Shown: positions 22,806 through 32,862, numbered from the stretch's first letter. The stretch: 64,000 nucleotides of DNA from Wukongibacter sp050859025 (GCF_050859025.1 NZ_CP138200.1:496001-560000), one strand, 5' to 3'. The notes: generated by a model from the sequence alone, not told the origin. Numbers and translations: made by a program.

Positions 22806-23132
22806 GTCCAAAAAGCTTTGAAGCTTTTAATTTTTCAAATTATTATAAAAATTTATTATTCGTTTGTTTAAATTTTTATACATAAAAATGTCAAAAAAGT
22901 TTGAAAAAAACAAAAGTGAACCCTCGGGATAACAAAGGAAGAAGAAAAAATATCCTTCAAAATCAGATGAATATACATTGGATGAATATACATTTGACTT
23001 CCAAATAATTCAAAAACCCTATAACTATTGGAAAATAGCTACCTTGAAAATATAAAGTCTTATCTGTATACTGTAAATAAGGCAAAGACGATGTATAAAA
23101 AGTAAAAAAATGACATTTTATTCAATAGGGGG

Positions 23133-24377
23133 ATGAATATGACAGGAGGAAAAGCTTCATTAAGTGTAAGATCTGAAATTGGAAAACTAAAAAAAGTATT
23201 ACTACACAGACCTGGAAAAGAAATAGAAAATCTAACACCAGATTTAATGGATAGATTACTATTTGACGATATACCTTATTTAGAAATAGCAAAACAGGAG
23301 CATGATGCCTTTGCAGATATATTTAGAAAAAACGGTACAGAAGTATTTTATCTAGAAGATTTGGCTGCTGAGGCTCTTATTAATAAAGATATAAAGAACA
23401 AATTCATAGATGAGTATATTGGGGAAGCTAACATAAAAAGCAGAAAAAAGGAAGATGCAGTCAAGGAATTCCTACTAGATTTTTCATCTGATAAAGAAAT
23501 GATAGATAAGATGATGGAGGGAATTAGAAAAGAAGAAATAAAGCTTTGTAGTAAATCCTCACTAACAGATATGATTGAATCGAATTATCCATTCATAGTA
23601 GATCCAATGCCAAACCTTTATTTTACAAGGGACCCATTTGCAACTATAGGTGGTGGGATATCTTTAAATCATATGAAAACAGTTACTAGAAACAGAGAAA
23701 CATTATTTTCAAAATATATATTTAAATATCATGAGATGTTTAAAGCTTCTGAGGTACCATTTTGGTTCAATAGAGAAGAAGATACCTCAATAGAGGGTGG
23801 AGATCAGTTAATATTAAGTGATAAGGTAATTGCTATAGGAATATCTGAGAGAACAGAGGCCGCATCTATAGAAAAGCTGGCTAAAAAAATATTTATGTCA
23901 GATGAAACCTTTGAGATTGTATTAGCCTTTGATATTCCAAAGAAAAGAGCATTTATGCATCTTGATACTGTATTTACGATGGTTGATTATGATAAATTTA
24001 CTATACATCCAGAAATAGAGGGACCACTTACGGTTTACTCTCTAAGAAAGGGAGAAGGTCCTGAAGAATTGATGATAGAAAAGGAAACTATGGAGCTTAG
24101 TGAAATATTGAAAAAATATTTAGAATTGGATGATATAACCTTAATTCGCTGTGGAAATGGTAATCCAATCGACGCTGCTAGAGAACAATGGAATGATGGA
24201 TCAAATACATTGGCCATAGCTCCGGGGGAAGTTATAGTATACTCACGAAACTACGTTACTAATAGACTTTTAAGAGAGCATGGAGTAAAGCTTCATGTTA
24301 TGCCATCATCGGAGCTGTCTAGAGGTCGTGGAGGTCCGAGATGTATGAGTATGCCACTTATTAGAGAAGCATTATAA
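23133..24377 (+). CDS. arcA: Arginine deiminase
   Basis: A 414-residue enzyme that hydrolyses arginine to citrulline and ammonia, the first step of fermentative arginine breakdown. The active-site Cys is in GRGGPRCMSMPL at the C-terminus. Other conserved blocks are LLHRPGKEIENL, PNLYFTRDPFATIG, the catalytic MHLDTVFTMVD and IEGGDQL. Length is normal. A GGGGG ribosome site stands before the ATG. No arcB or arcC lies beside it, so citrulline must be handled by genes elsewhere. A strong terminator follows. Confidence 0.96.
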   Translation: MNMTGGKASLSVRSEIGKLKKVLLHRPGKEIENLTPDLMDRLLFDDIPYLEIAKQEHDAFADIFRKNGTEVFYLEDLAAEALINKDIKNKFIDEYIGEANIKSRKKEDAVKEFLLDFSSDKEMIDKMMEGIRKEEIKLCSKSSLTDMIESNYPFIVDPMPNLYFTRDPFATIGGGISLNHMKTVTRNRETLFSKYIFKYHEMFKASEVPFWFNREEDTSIEGGDQLILSDKVIAIGISERTEAASIEKLAKKIFMSDETFEIVLAFDIPKKRAFMHLDTVFTMVDYDKFTIHPEIEGPLTVYSLRKGEGPEELMIEKETMELSEILKKYLELDDITLIRCGNGNPIDAAREQWNDGSNTLAIAPGEVIVYSRNYVTNRLLREHGVKLHVMPSSELSRGRGGPRCMSMPLIREAL

Positions 24378-24486
24378 ATATATTTAGAATTTATAAAAGT
24401 TAACCTACCTAGCTAGTTCCTTGGACAGGTGATATTAATATTTCTTTTTCCCTCATGCAATGAACCTGTTTTTTAATATATCTAAA

Positions 24487-24524
24487 AAGAAAGCGGATAA
24501 ATTTAACAATCCGCTTCTTTTTTT
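24487..24524 (+). terminator. Terminator of arcA
   Basis: AAGAAAGCGGAT / ATCCGCTTCTTTTTTT stem. Confidence 0.9.
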
Positions 24525-24601
24525 GTCATATTTTTTTGTCCATAAAATATTAATATAATAGGAATCTTATAGTATCAATATCGTAAGGGGGATGGAAGAT
24601 A

Positions 24602-26176
24602 ATGTCCGTAGGATTAGTAAGGGAAAATCTCAGATTAGATAGAATGGTTGGATCGGAAAATGTTCAGACGAATGTAGAAAGTGATATAGTTGTTCCAGAT
24701 TCTAAACCAGATATCCATAATATTTTATCGGCTGAAGGAAACGTAAATATAGCGGATAAAGAAATAATTCAAGGTAAGGTTGTAGTTGATGGTACAGTTA
24801 ACTATAAGGTACTTTATACATCAAATGACCCAGATAAGCTTTTACATAGTATGAATGCTTCAGCCAGCTTTAACCAAAGCATTGAGATGGATAATGTAGA
24901 TGGAATGATGGTACCCGAGGTAAACTGTAACATAGAACATTTGGACTTAAGCATTATGAACGAAAGAAAGATTTCAGCACAAGCTATTTTGAACATAAAC
25001 GGAAAAGTATTTAAGACTGAGGAAATGGATGTGGTAAAGGACGTAGATGGTGTAGAGGATGTTCAAGCATTAAAAGATACTATATCCTATGACAGCTTGG
25101 TTGGAAATAATTCTTCTCAAACTGTACTCAGAGAAAGCTTTGAACTTGGAGAAGAGGACTCAGAGATTGTGGATGTCCTTGAGAGTAATGGAACTGCCAC
25201 GATAACAGAAAAGAGGGTAACTGATAACAAAGTAATCATAGGCGGTAATGTGAATCTTAACATGCTATATGAAACTGAGGAGCCAAGAAATCCGATACAT
25301 GAGGTAAAACATGAGATTCCATTTAATCATTTTATTGAGATTCCAAAGGCTGAAAATAATATGGATTGCAAAGTAGACGTTCAGGTAAATGAGACTTATA
25401 CAAACATAAAGAAAAACATAAATGAAGAAAACAAGGTTTATGATGTGGAGGTAGTATTAAAAGCTAATGTTATGGTATACAACAAGGCAGAAAAAGAAGT
25501 GCTTTTAGATGTATATTCTCCTTCTAGAAAGCTAAATATCCAAACGAGCAATTTGAAATTCTTGAAAAATGTAGGTAGAAATTCTTCTAACGCCGTTATC
25601 AAAGAAACAATAGATACACCGTCAGAATATCCAAGTATATTTAGAGTATTTACTGTAAAGGCAAGACCAGTAGTTACAGATTATAAACTAATAGATAATA
25701 AGAATATTATAGAGGGATTTATAGATGCTAATGTCCTATATATGGCTGATAATGAAGAAATGCAAGTATACTCCTTCAATCAAGAAGTACCATTTAGGCA
25801 TTATGTAGAGATGGAAGGTCTACAAGAAGATATGACAGCAGATGTCAAACTTGGAATTGAAAACGTTGATTTTTCAGCAATAAATTCCAAACAAGTTGAG
25901 GCTAAGTTCAATCTACATGCCTATAGTGAAGTAAACAAAGAAGAAGAAATGGAAGTATTAGTTAATCTAGAGGATTTAGGAGAACAAGAAGATGACGATA
26001 GCAAAGCTAGTATAACTATATACTTTGTTCAAGACGGAGATAATCTTTGGGATATTGCTAAACGCTATAATACAACAGTAAAGGAAATTTTGGAGACAAA
26101 TGATATTTCTCAGTCTCAATCAGTAAAGGTTGGGGATAAGATAATAATTCAAAAAAATTATGAGTATAAATTCTAA
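24602..26176 (+). CDS. sipL: SipL-type spore coat morphogenetic protein (SPOCS domains + LysM)
   Basis: A 524-residue mother-cell protein with three SPOCS (DUF3794-type) repeats, visible as VVDGTVNYKVLY, VIIGGNVNLNMLYETEE and IIEGFIDANVLYMADNEE, each ending in an FNxxIE or FRHYVE block, followed by a C-terminal LysM (FVQDGDNLWDIAKRYNTTV, residues about 477-520). Length and order are those of Clostridioides difficile SipL, which binds SpoIVA and is needed for coat assembly. Strong GGGGGATGGAAG leader before the ATG. The following ispE-gntR gene pair also neighbours sipL in related genomes as far as remembered. Confidence 0.9.
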   Translation: MSVGLVRENLRLDRMVGSENVQTNVESDIVVPDSKPDIHNILSAEGNVNIADKEIIQGKVVVDGTVNYKVLYTSNDPDKLLHSMNASASFNQSIEMDNVDGMMVPEVNCNIEHLDLSIMNERKISAQAILNINGKVFKTEEMDVVKDVDGVEDVQALKDTISYDSLVGNNSSQTVLRESFELGEEDSEIVDVLESNGTATITEKRVTDNKVIIGGNVNLNMLYETEEPRNPIHEVKHEIPFNHFIEIPKAENNMDCKVDVQVNETYTNIKKNINEENKVYDVEVVLKANVMVYNKAEKEVLLDVYSPSRKLNIQTSNLKFLKNVGRNSSNAVIKETIDTPSEYPSIFRVFTVKARPVVTDYKLIDNKNIIEGFIDANVLYMADNEEMQVYSFNQEVPFRHYVEMEGLQEDMTADVKLGIENVDFSAINSKQVEAKFNLHAYSEVNKEEEMEVLVNLEDLGEQEDDDSKASITIYFVQDGDNLWDIAKRYNTTVKEILETNDISQSQSVKVGDKIIIQKNYEYKF

Positions 26177-26192
26177 AGGACACCTTATAACC

Positions 26193-26296
26193 TATAGAAA
26201 TCGTAATAAATCTTTTACATTTTGATTCCTTGAAAAGCCTTGAATCATTGGCTATTCAAAAAATCAAAATGTAGATTTATAAGTACGTTTTATATA
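26193..26296. repeat. R2 repeat, full copy
   Basis: Same family as 9703-9809. Arms AATAAATCTTTTACATTTTG / CAAAATGTAGATTTAT, ends TATAG and TATATA. Confidence 0.8.
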
Positions 26297-26355
26297 GATT
26301 ATTTATGAAAAGGGGCTGTCTTTAGAGATAAACAACTTCAAGGTTTAATAGATTT

Positions 26356-26430
26356 CTGTGAAAAAATGTAGAAGCATTCATTATTTTCACAAAAATTTAT
26401 TTTGAATCTTAATGTTGCTTATCTTATAGA
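26356..26430. repeat. R3 repeat, diverged copy
   Basis: Contains AATGTAGAAGCATTCATTAT flanked by TGTGAAAA / TTTTCACA arms; follows an R2 copy as at 9464-9809 (reverse order). Confidence 0.6.
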
Positions 26431-26451
26431 AGAATCTCATGATTACAGTCC

Positions 26452-26585
26452 CGAGGTGTTTCAGAATGAATGGACTTCAAATATTTGAAATTTCAATAGT
26501 TTGACTAGTGTTGACCTAGGTGACAAGTTATTGAAATCTCAAATAGGATAGAAATTCATCATTGTGAGACACCTCCTTTTTGTTT
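26452..26585 (+). terminator. Long structured hairpin / terminator between sipL and ispE
   Basis: About 130 nt of nested pairing: outer GAGGTGTTTC / GAGACACCTC, middle ATGAAT / ATTCAT, inner ATTTGAAATTTCAATA / TATTGAAATCTCAAAT, then CTTTTTG. Larger than an ordinary terminator. Confidence 0.6.
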
Positions 26586-26674
26586 ATAATATAAAATATA
26601 ATCATGTATTTTGTATATTGTATTATCATTTACAAGCTCTTCATATTTCCTCAGCTAGAAAAGAGGTGCAACAA

Positions 26675-27538
26675 ATGGACGAAATAAAGTTAAAGGCCTA
26701 TGCAAAGATAAATTTGTCATTAGATGTATTAAATAAAAGATCCGATGGATATCATAATGTTAAAATGATAATGCAGCAAATAACCCTTTATGATGAGGTT
26801 TCTCTACAAAAGATTGATAAAGGCATTGTATTGACTAGCGATTGTAGTTTTTTACCTAACGATATATCCAATATTGCTTATAAGGCAGCTGATTCTATGC
26901 TTAAAAAATATGGTATAGAAGGCGGTGTGAATATAAAGATCGAAAAAAATATTCCTATCGCAGCAGGATTAGCAGGAGGGAGTAGTGATGCAGCTGCAGT
27001 AATAAAAGGAATAAATACCTTGTATGATTTAAGCCTTTCTGTAGAAGAGATGATGGATATAGGAGCTGGAATCGGTGCTGATGTTCCCTTTTGCATATTA
27101 GGTGATGGAGCTCTTGCGGAGGGAATAGGAGAAAAGCTCACACAAATAAAAGGATTAAGGAGTGGCTGGATAGTATTATCGAAGCCTAATATATGTGTAT
27201 CTACTGCAGATGCCTATGGGAATTTAAGGCTCGACGATATTAATGATAGGCCAAATACTGATAAACTGCTTAACGCCCTTGAAAGAGACAATCTATACGA
27301 TGTGGCTGATAATCTATGTAACGTTTTTGAGCAAGGTATATTTTATAAAAACCCAATAGTAAAGCTTATTAAGGAAAAAATGCTTGAATACGGAGCTGTT
27401 GGCAGCCTGATGAGTGGGAGCGGTCCTAGTGTTTATGGGATTTTCAAGGATTATAATAAGGCAAGATCAGCATACGAAAAGTTGAAGCTGCTATATAATC
27501 AAACTTATCTTGTTAGGACTTATAATGGGAGGCAATAA
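26675..27538 (+). CDS. ispE: 4-diphosphocytidyl-2-C-methyl-D-erythritol kinase
   Basis: A 287-residue GHMP kinase of the MEP isoprenoid pathway. It phosphorylates CDP-methylerythritol with ATP. The motifs LKAYAKINLSLDV, GLAGGSSDAAAVIKGIN (ATP loop) and LMSGSGPSVYGIF are all present. The ATG at 26675 has AAGAGGTG upstream and gives the usual N-terminus; the longer open frame from 26564 runs through the preceding hairpin and is rejected. The gene is followed after 1 bp by a GntR regulator, probably in one operon. Confidence 0.95.
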   Translation: MDEIKLKAYAKINLSLDVLNKRSDGYHNVKMIMQQITLYDEVSLQKIDKGIVLTSDCSFLPNDISNIAYKAADSMLKKYGIEGGVNIKIEKNIPIAAGLAGGSSDAAAVIKGINTLYDLSLSVEEMMDIGAGIGADVPFCILGDGALAEGIGEKLTQIKGLRSGWIVLSKPNICVSTADAYGNLRLDDINDRPNTDKLLNALERDNLYDVADNLCNVFEQGIFYKNPIVKLIKEKMLEYGAVGSLMSGSGPSVYGIFKDYNKARSAYEKLKLLYNQTYLVRTYNGRQ

Positions 27539-27539
27539 A

Positions 27540-28232
27540 ATGATGGAATTTGAAGGGAATAAGTTAGGAATAAGCAATTATAAACCTTTGCGTGAAATTG
27601 TATTTGAATACCTTAGAAACTCCATTTTAAATGGAGAATTAGAGCCTGGAGAAAGGCTTATGGAGCTTCAGCTTGCACAGCGGCTTGGAGTCAGTCGAAC
27701 ACCTGTAAGAGAAGCGATCAGAAAGCTTGAGCTTGAAGGACTTGTGGAAATGATTCCAAGAAAGGGAGCATATGTAGCTGATATGTCTATTAAAGATATT
27801 TTAGATGTATTAGAAGTTAGAATGTTTCTAGAAGGCTTAGCTGCTTATTTGGCCGCTGAAAGAATGACAGATGAAGAAATTGATAAACTAAAGGAAATAA
27901 TGAAGAAGTTTGAATCTGAATTAGAGACTATGAATAAAGAGGATATGATCGAACTAGATAATAAATTTCATGACTTGATAATTACAGGATCTAGAAATAC
28001 TAAGCTTTTACAAATTGTACAGGGACTACAAGAACAATTCCAAAGATTTAGGGTGATATACTTCAACGAATATACAGAGCATGAAGACCTGATTAAATTC
28101 CATAGAGCAATAGTAAAAGCAATTGATAACAGAGATTCAAAGCAAGCCCAAGAGTATGCTCAAACCCATGTTGAAATGATAGAAGAATCAATTATAAAAT
28201 GGAAAAAGAGAAATAAGATAACGAAGGAGTAG
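27540..28232 (+). CDS. GntR-family transcription regulator (FadR type)
   Basis: A 230-residue regulator with an N-terminal winged helix (about residues 10-80; RLMELQLAQRLGVSRTPVREAIRKLELEGLVE) and a C-terminal all-helical FCD ligand-binding domain (about 90-220) with metal-site-type residues in ELDNKFHDLI and HRAIVKAI. GGGAGG precedes the ATG pair at 27540/27543. Coupled to ispE. Effector and targets cannot be told. Confidence 0.9.
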   Translation: MMEFEGNKLGISNYKPLREIVFEYLRNSILNGELEPGERLMELQLAQRLGVSRTPVREAIRKLELEGLVEMIPRKGAYVADMSIKDILDVLEVRMFLEGLAAYLAAERMTDEEIDKLKEIMKKFESELETMNKEDMIELDNKFHDLIITGSRNTKLLQIVQGLQEQFQRFRVIYFNEYTEHEDLIKFHRAIVKAIDNRDSKQAQEYAQTHVEMIEESIIKWKKRNKITKE

Positions 28233-28314
28233 ACCAAAGCTGCTAAGGGCTTTAGTCCTGTGAGGTGCGTGGTGCGAAGCTAAATAGAGACAAACTTTTA
28301 GGGGGAAAAAATTG

Positions 28315-28380
28315 AAAGATATATGTCTTTCAGATTGTTGACAAAGTCAACAAGATGATAGACTGCTGTCTTTCTTTTTT
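28315..28380. repeat. R4 remnant (38 bp) at a terminator hairpin
   Basis: Hairpin AAAGATATATGTCTTT, then 38 bp (CAGATTGTTGACAAAGTCAA then CAAGATGATAGACTGCTG) identical to the end of the R4 copy at 5125-5275, then TCTTTCTTTTTTT. This is an internally deleted R4 at a third terminator. Confidence 0.75.
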
Positions 28381-28612
28381 TGTACCAAAATCAACCCGAA
28401 ACGCACCTTAAACTTTGCACCAAAAATATTTCAACTTACAACTTATATGCATATCCTCATAGACTTTTGCAAACTCTATATACGCCGAGATTATTCATAT
28501 AAAATTTAAAACTTTGCTGTGTCCTTTTGTCTCTAATAGATTCATCAAATGTAAGGTGTACTGCTTAAGTATGTTTTCGAACTTGATAAACCCCTTAGAA
28601 ATCAAAATTACT

Positions 28613-28644
28613 TGCATATTTTTCAATTTTATATAAACAATATA
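28613..28644 (+). promoter_or_regulatory. Weak sigma-G-like promoter candidate for the ger operon
   Basis: TGCATA, 19 bp, CAATATA. The -35 matches the sigma-G type, the -10 differs at one base and the spacing is one base long. Germinant receptor operons are forespore-expressed. Confidence 0.3.
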
Positions 28645-28676
28645 GGCTAGGAAATTTTCGTAAAGGAAGTGACTAA

Positions 28677-28889
28677 ATGACAATAGTAACCTTAGAAAAA
28701 CTAAAAAGCTTGGCTACCTTATATACGCTTTGCCTTGTAATAGGAACTTCCCTTTTTACTATTTTTATAGATCATAAGGCTCTAAATAAGAAAAAATTAA
28801 ACAGAGAAGCTAAGATATGTAGGTTTATAGGCTATGTATACCTAATAGGTGGAATAGCTTTTTTTATAACTATGAGATATGTGGTATAA
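28677..28889 (+). CDS. Small two-helix membrane protein ahead of the ger operon
   Basis: A 70-residue protein with two transmembrane segments (SLATLYTLCLVIGTSLFTIF and IGYVYLIGGIAFFITM) separated by a basic loop (HKALNKKKLNREAK). The loop charge suggests both termini outside. AAAGGAAGTG ribosome site. It starts the germination operon, 14 bp before the gerA gene. Resembles the small CLC_0170-type membrane proteins found next to ger loci. Function unknown. Confidence 0.78.
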   Translation: MTIVTLEKLKSLATLYTLCLVIGTSLFTIFIDHKALNKKKLNREAKICRFIGYVYLIGGIAFFITMRYVV

Positions 28890-28903
28890 ACAGGAGGTAG
28901 ACT

Positions 28904-30490
28904 ATGAATAACTACGAAGAGCTATTCAAGCCAAAAGAAGAGGCCACAAGCAAAATAAATGTAGCAAAGAATTTAGACGATAACATAAAAAAAGTAAAGG
29001 AAATACTCAGTGATTCTGATGACATTATATATAGAGAATTTAATGTTGGTAAAAACCAACAGCTTAAATTTGCCACTGTATATGCTGAAGGACTTTCCGA
29101 CAAGATATTAATTAATGAGTATGTTCTCAAGAACCTTATGATGCTTGCAAGGATGACCGAGCCGGATGTTAGCAATATAAGAGAAAAGATTTACGAATTG
29201 ATAAAGAATGGAGTTTTGTCTGTAACTGATTTGAAAGAAGTTGATGATATAAATAAGGTTATAGATAATATACTATCTGGAGAAACCGTACTTTTTATTG
29301 AAAAATGGGATAAAGCAATAATAATTGCTTCAAAGGGATGGCCCATGAGGGGAATATCTGAGCCTGAGTCAGATGCAGTTATAAGAGGTCCAAGGGAAGG
29401 ATTTACAGAGACACTGAGGGTTAACACCGCATTAATTAGACGAAGAATTCGAGATCCAAAATTTAAAATAAAACAGATGCAAATAGGTAAGAGGTCAAAG
29501 ACTGATATTGCGGTACTTTTTATAGATGGATTAGTAAACCAAGGCATTTTAAAAACAGTAGTTTATAGATTAAAAGCTATTGAGATAGACAGTATATTAG
29601 AGAGTGGATATATAGAACAGCTTATAGAAGATAATTGGCGATCACCATTTCCACAGATTCAGGGAACTGAAAGGCCTGAAAAGGTAGCGGCAAGTCTATA
29701 TGAAGGAAAAGTAGCTATAATAGTGGATAATACTCCATTTGTCCTTATAGTACCTACAACCTTTAACACATTGATGCAAGCTTCTGAGGACTATAATGAA
29801 AGGTTTTTAATATCAAGTGCAATTAGGATACTCAGGTATATTGCTATGTTTATATCGATTTTACTGCCAGCCCTTTATATTGCCATGCTTTCCTATCATC
29901 CGGGGATGATCCCAACTGAACTTGCACTCTATATAGCAGGAAATAGGGATGGAGTTCCCTTCCCAGCGCTTATAGAGGCCTTTATCATGGAAGCTGCCCT
30001 AGAATTGCTCAGAGAGGCAGGAATTAGACTTCCAGGACCTATAGGATCTACTATAGGTATAGTAGGAGGATTGGTACTTGGGCAGGCTGCAGTCGATGCA
30101 GGAATAGTTAGTTCTCTTATGGTTATAGTAGTTGCCATAACAGCAATAGCTACATATTCGATCCCAAATTACAGCTTTGGAACTCCCTTTAGACTACTTA
30201 GATTTTTATATATGGCAGCTGCAGGATTCTTAGGACTATATGGGGTAATGATTGCATTTCTCATAAGCCTTATACATTTGTCTAATCTTAAGAGCTTTGG
30301 TATTCCATATTTGTCACCCTTTACCTACTACATGTCGATAAAGGACTTTAAGGATACCTTTATAAGAGCCCCACTTCACAAGATGAAGCGTAGACCAGAG
30401 TTTATAGTTAAAGAAGATAAGGCTAGGCTGGCAAATCACTTTAGTAGAGACTATTTAAGGAAGGGGGAAGATGATAGTGGACAGAAATAA
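28904..30490 (+). CDS. Spore germination receptor subunit A (GerA family)
   Basis: A 528-residue inner-spore-membrane protein. The N-terminal soluble domain (about residues 1-290, with WPMRGISEPESDAVIRGPRE and TALIRRRIRDP) is followed by membrane helices (about 295-460, LPALYIAMLSYHPGMIP, LLREAGIRLPGPIGSTIGIV) and a charged C-terminus. With GerB and GerC it forms the nutrient receptor. Start ATG with CAGGAGG. The gene overlaps the gerB gene by 20 nt. Confidence 0.95.
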   Translation: MNNYEELFKPKEEATSKINVAKNLDDNIKKVKEILSDSDDIIYREFNVGKNQQLKFATVYAEGLSDKILINEYVLKNLMMLARMTEPDVSNIREKIYELIKNGVLSVTDLKEVDDINKVIDNILSGETVLFIEKWDKAIIIASKGWPMRGISEPESDAVIRGPREGFTETLRVNTALIRRRIRDPKFKIKQMQIGKRSKTDIAVLFIDGLVNQGILKTVVYRLKAIEIDSILESGYIEQLIEDNWRSPFPQIQGTERPEKVAASLYEGKVAIIVDNTPFVLIVPTTFNTLMQASEDYNERFLISSAIRILRYIAMFISILLPALYIAMLSYHPGMIPTELALYIAGNRDGVPFPALIEAFIMEAALELLREAGIRLPGPIGSTIGIVGGLVLGQAAVDAGIVSSLMVIVVAITAIATYSIPNYSFGTPFRLLRFLYMAAAGFLGLYGVMIAFLISLIHLSNLKSFGIPYLSPFTYYMSIKDFKDTFIRAPLHKMKRRPEFIVKEDKARLANHFSRDYLRKGEDDSGQK

Positions 30491-31589
30491 TGATACTATT
30501 GCAAGCAGCCAATTGTTCTCTATATTGGTCAATGCAATTATTGGGGTAGGTATACTGTCCTTACCTGGAACCTTGGCTATGACAGCAGGACCGGATAGTC
30601 TTATAGTATTGGTATGTGGCAGCATAATGTTTCTAATCCTAGCCCTATTTATTCAAAGACTTATTAGCAAATTTCCACAGAAAACAATAATTGAAATCAC
30701 TGATTTTGTTTTATTTAAGCCCCTTGGAGTTCTAGTAGGTATTTGTTATTTTATATACACGCTAAGCCTCGTGGTATTGGAAGTAAGATCCTTTGGAGAA
30801 ATCACTAAGAATTACCTACTGATAAATACACCGATAGAGATTATAATTATTAGCTTTCTTCTTACGGCTGTATACCTTGTGAGAAGCGGTGTAGAGTCTA
30901 TAGCAAGAATCTCCGTAATAATTCTGCCTCTATCAATATTTCCAGCTATATTAGCTAGTTTAGTTGCGATACCCGATCTAGACTTTACATATTTCTTACC
31001 AGTATTACGAACTCCGTTTTCACAAATAATTAAAACACTACCTAAGGTATTCTTCAGCTTTTTAGGATTTGAGGTTATTTTGTTTTTGAGTTTTTTTGTA
31101 AAGGATACTAAAAACATCAAAAAGACTACGATCCGAACCATAGGCTTTGTTTCGATTGTATATTTCATTTTTACTGCAATAACCATAGCCAGATTTGGCA
31201 TTGTAGAAAGTAAAAATCTAATTTGGCCTGTAGTAACTTTGTTTAAAAGTGTAGATATACCTGGAACCCTCCTTGAAAATGTTGAGTCTGTAATAATGGC
31301 AACCTGGCTGCTTTCAATATTTATGACCATTGTAATAGGCTATTTTGGTGCAAGCTTTCTCCTTAGCAGGATATTGAAATCTAAGGAACAAAACTATTTT
31401 GCCCTAATACTGCTTCCTCTGGTATATACTCTATCATTGATTCCAGAAAATATTGTTGAAGTATCAGACTATTTACAGAGATTTAGTAATTTAATGGGAA
31501 CGATTTTTGGTGCGGCCCTACCGATTGTATTACTTTTATTCAGCCTTTTTAGAAAGAAGACCAAAAAGGGGATGAAGAAAAATGGTTAA
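30471..31589 (+). CDS. Spore germination receptor subunit B (GerB family permease)
   Basis: A 372-residue integral membrane protein of the amino acid/polyamine transporter superfamily, about ten helices. The typical opening SSQLFSILVNAIIGVGILSLPG is present. It probably binds the nutrient germinant. The ATG lies inside the end of the gerA gene (AAGGAAGGGGG ribosome site), and the gene overlaps gerC by 8 nt, so the three are coupled. Confidence 0.95.
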   Translation: MIVDRNNDTIASSQLFSILVNAIIGVGILSLPGTLAMTAGPDSLIVLVCGSIMFLILALFIQRLISKFPQKTIIEITDFVLFKPLGVLVGICYFIYTLSLVVLEVRSFGEITKNYLLINTPIEIIIISFLLTAVYLVRSGVESIARISVIILPLSIFPAILASLVAIPDLDFTYFLPVLRTPFSQIIKTLPKVFFSFLGFEVILFLSFFVKDTKNIKKTTIRTIGFVSIVYFIFTAITIARFGIVESKNLIWPVVTLFKSVDIPGTLLENVESVIMATWLLSIFMTIVIGYFGASFLLSRILKSKEQNYFALILLPLVYTLSLIPENIVEVSDYLQRFSNLMGTIFGAALPIVLLLFSLFRKKTKKGMKKNG

Positions 31590-32757
31590 GAAAAAAATAT
31601 GTGCTTTAGTTCTGATGATTTTTCTTCCTTTGTTAAGCGGCGGCTGCTGGGATAGGGTTGAGATAGATGAAAGAGCCTTTGCTACAGCCCTAGGTTTTGA
31701 CAAATATGAAGGGAAAAGTAGAGATCAGGAAGAAGGTCTAGAAAAAGAAACAGAACAAAGACAGATTAATAGGTACATTAGAACATCTACATACCCAAAT
31801 GTTGCTGTTATAGCCGGTAAGGAACAAGGAGATCCCTCCTTTGTATACAGTACTACTACGATAAGCTGGGCAGAAGGAAGGCAGCAGATAGCCCTAAGAG
31901 ATAACAAGAATTATGAAGCCCATCATCTTAAGGTAATAGTATTTAGTGAAGAATTTGCAAGAGATGAAAAGCTTTTTAGGGAACTGTTTGATGCCCTTCA
32001 AAGAAATGTTTTTATCAATAGAAAGCTGTACTTTTTCGTGACGCCAAATAAGGCCCAGGAAATATTGATGACTGACACCGGGAAAAACATGGACGTAGGA
32101 TTATATATCGAGGAATTAATGGATAAGGAAGTTACACCAACTAGGATGGCAAAAAGTGACTTAGGGGAAATAGTTATTGATTTAAATGAAAGCAATGCGG
32201 CACTAGCCCCAAGAATAGTTAAGTCTGGAGAAGAGCTAAAGGTGAGCGGAGCTGCTGTTTTAAAGGATAATAAACTGATAGGATACTTGGGAGAGCTTGA
32301 AACTAGAGATGCTCTAATCTTAAAGGGAAAAATGAAAAGGGCTGAATACACGATTAAGGTAGACAATCTATTTATAATAATAAGTCAAACGGGCTTAAAA
32401 TCTAAGATGAAGGTATATGAGGACAAAAATGGTAAAATTATTGTCAGCTTTACAATTGCAGCCGAAGGGGATATAGCTCAGCATTATTTTCAGACTCCAA
32501 ATGAGCCCTTTAATGAAAAATACATAGAAAAGGTTAATAATAAAGCTAGCGAGCTTATTTCAGCAGATTTAGAAAAACTTTTTCAAAAGGTCCAGAAGGA
32601 TTTTGAAGCAGACATTTTTAAGGTTGGAGAAAACTTAAGGAAATTTCAGCCCGATACATGGGAAAAAATTAAAGATAACTGGGATGAAATCTATCCAGAT
32701 ATAAAGGTAAAGGTAGATTTTAAAATGAATATTAGAAGGATTGGCATACAAGGATAA
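31582..32757 (+). CDS. Spore germination lipoprotein subunit C (GerC family)
   Basis: A 391-residue lipoprotein. The signal peptide ends with the lipobox LLSGGCWD (Cys23 lipidated). The CWDRVEIDERAFATALGFD start of the mature protein is standard for Ger(x)C. It lies on the outer face of the spore inner membrane and is needed for receptor function. Final gene of the ger operon. Confidence 0.95.
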   Translation: MVKKKICALVLMIFLPLLSGGCWDRVEIDERAFATALGFDKYEGKSRDQEEGLEKETEQRQINRYIRTSTYPNVAVIAGKEQGDPSFVYSTTTISWAEGRQQIALRDNKNYEAHHLKVIVFSEEFARDEKLFRELFDALQRNVFINRKLYFFVTPNKAQEILMTDTGKNMDVGLYIEELMDKEVTPTRMAKSDLGEIVIDLNESNAALAPRIVKSGEELKVSGAAVLKDNKLIGYLGELETRDALILKGKMKRAEYTIKVDNLFIIISQTGLKSKMKVYEDKNGKIIVSFTIAAEGDIAQHYFQTPNEPFNEKYIEKVNNKASELISADLEKLFQKVQKDFEADIFKVGENLRKFQPDTWEKIKDNWDEIYPDIKVKVDFKMNIRRIGIQG

Positions 32758-32862
32758 AAAACAATATTTACCATAACAAAAAAATAACATATTCGTTTAA
32801 AAATTCCCCTTTTTGTTAATACTTATACTAATATAAAAAGTATAACAAACGGGGGAATTATT

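Larger units (their letters stand above)
28233..28676. other. 444-bp gap with an R4 remnant and repeat arms
   Basis: Holds a hairpin (28315-28330), the R4 remnant (28331-28368), a T run, an arm at 28483-28512 (GCCGAGATTATTCATATAAA) related to the inverted repeat before ddl, and a weak forespore-type promoter candidate. No supported gene. Confidence 0.6.

Noticed and set aside
26564..26674. Longer ispE start
   Set aside because: The extra 37 codons run through the sipL-ispE hairpin; IspE proteins begin at the ATG at 26675.
28495..28683. 62-codon minus-strand frame before the ger operon
   Set aside because: No ribosome site, AT-rich composition and no family resemblance.
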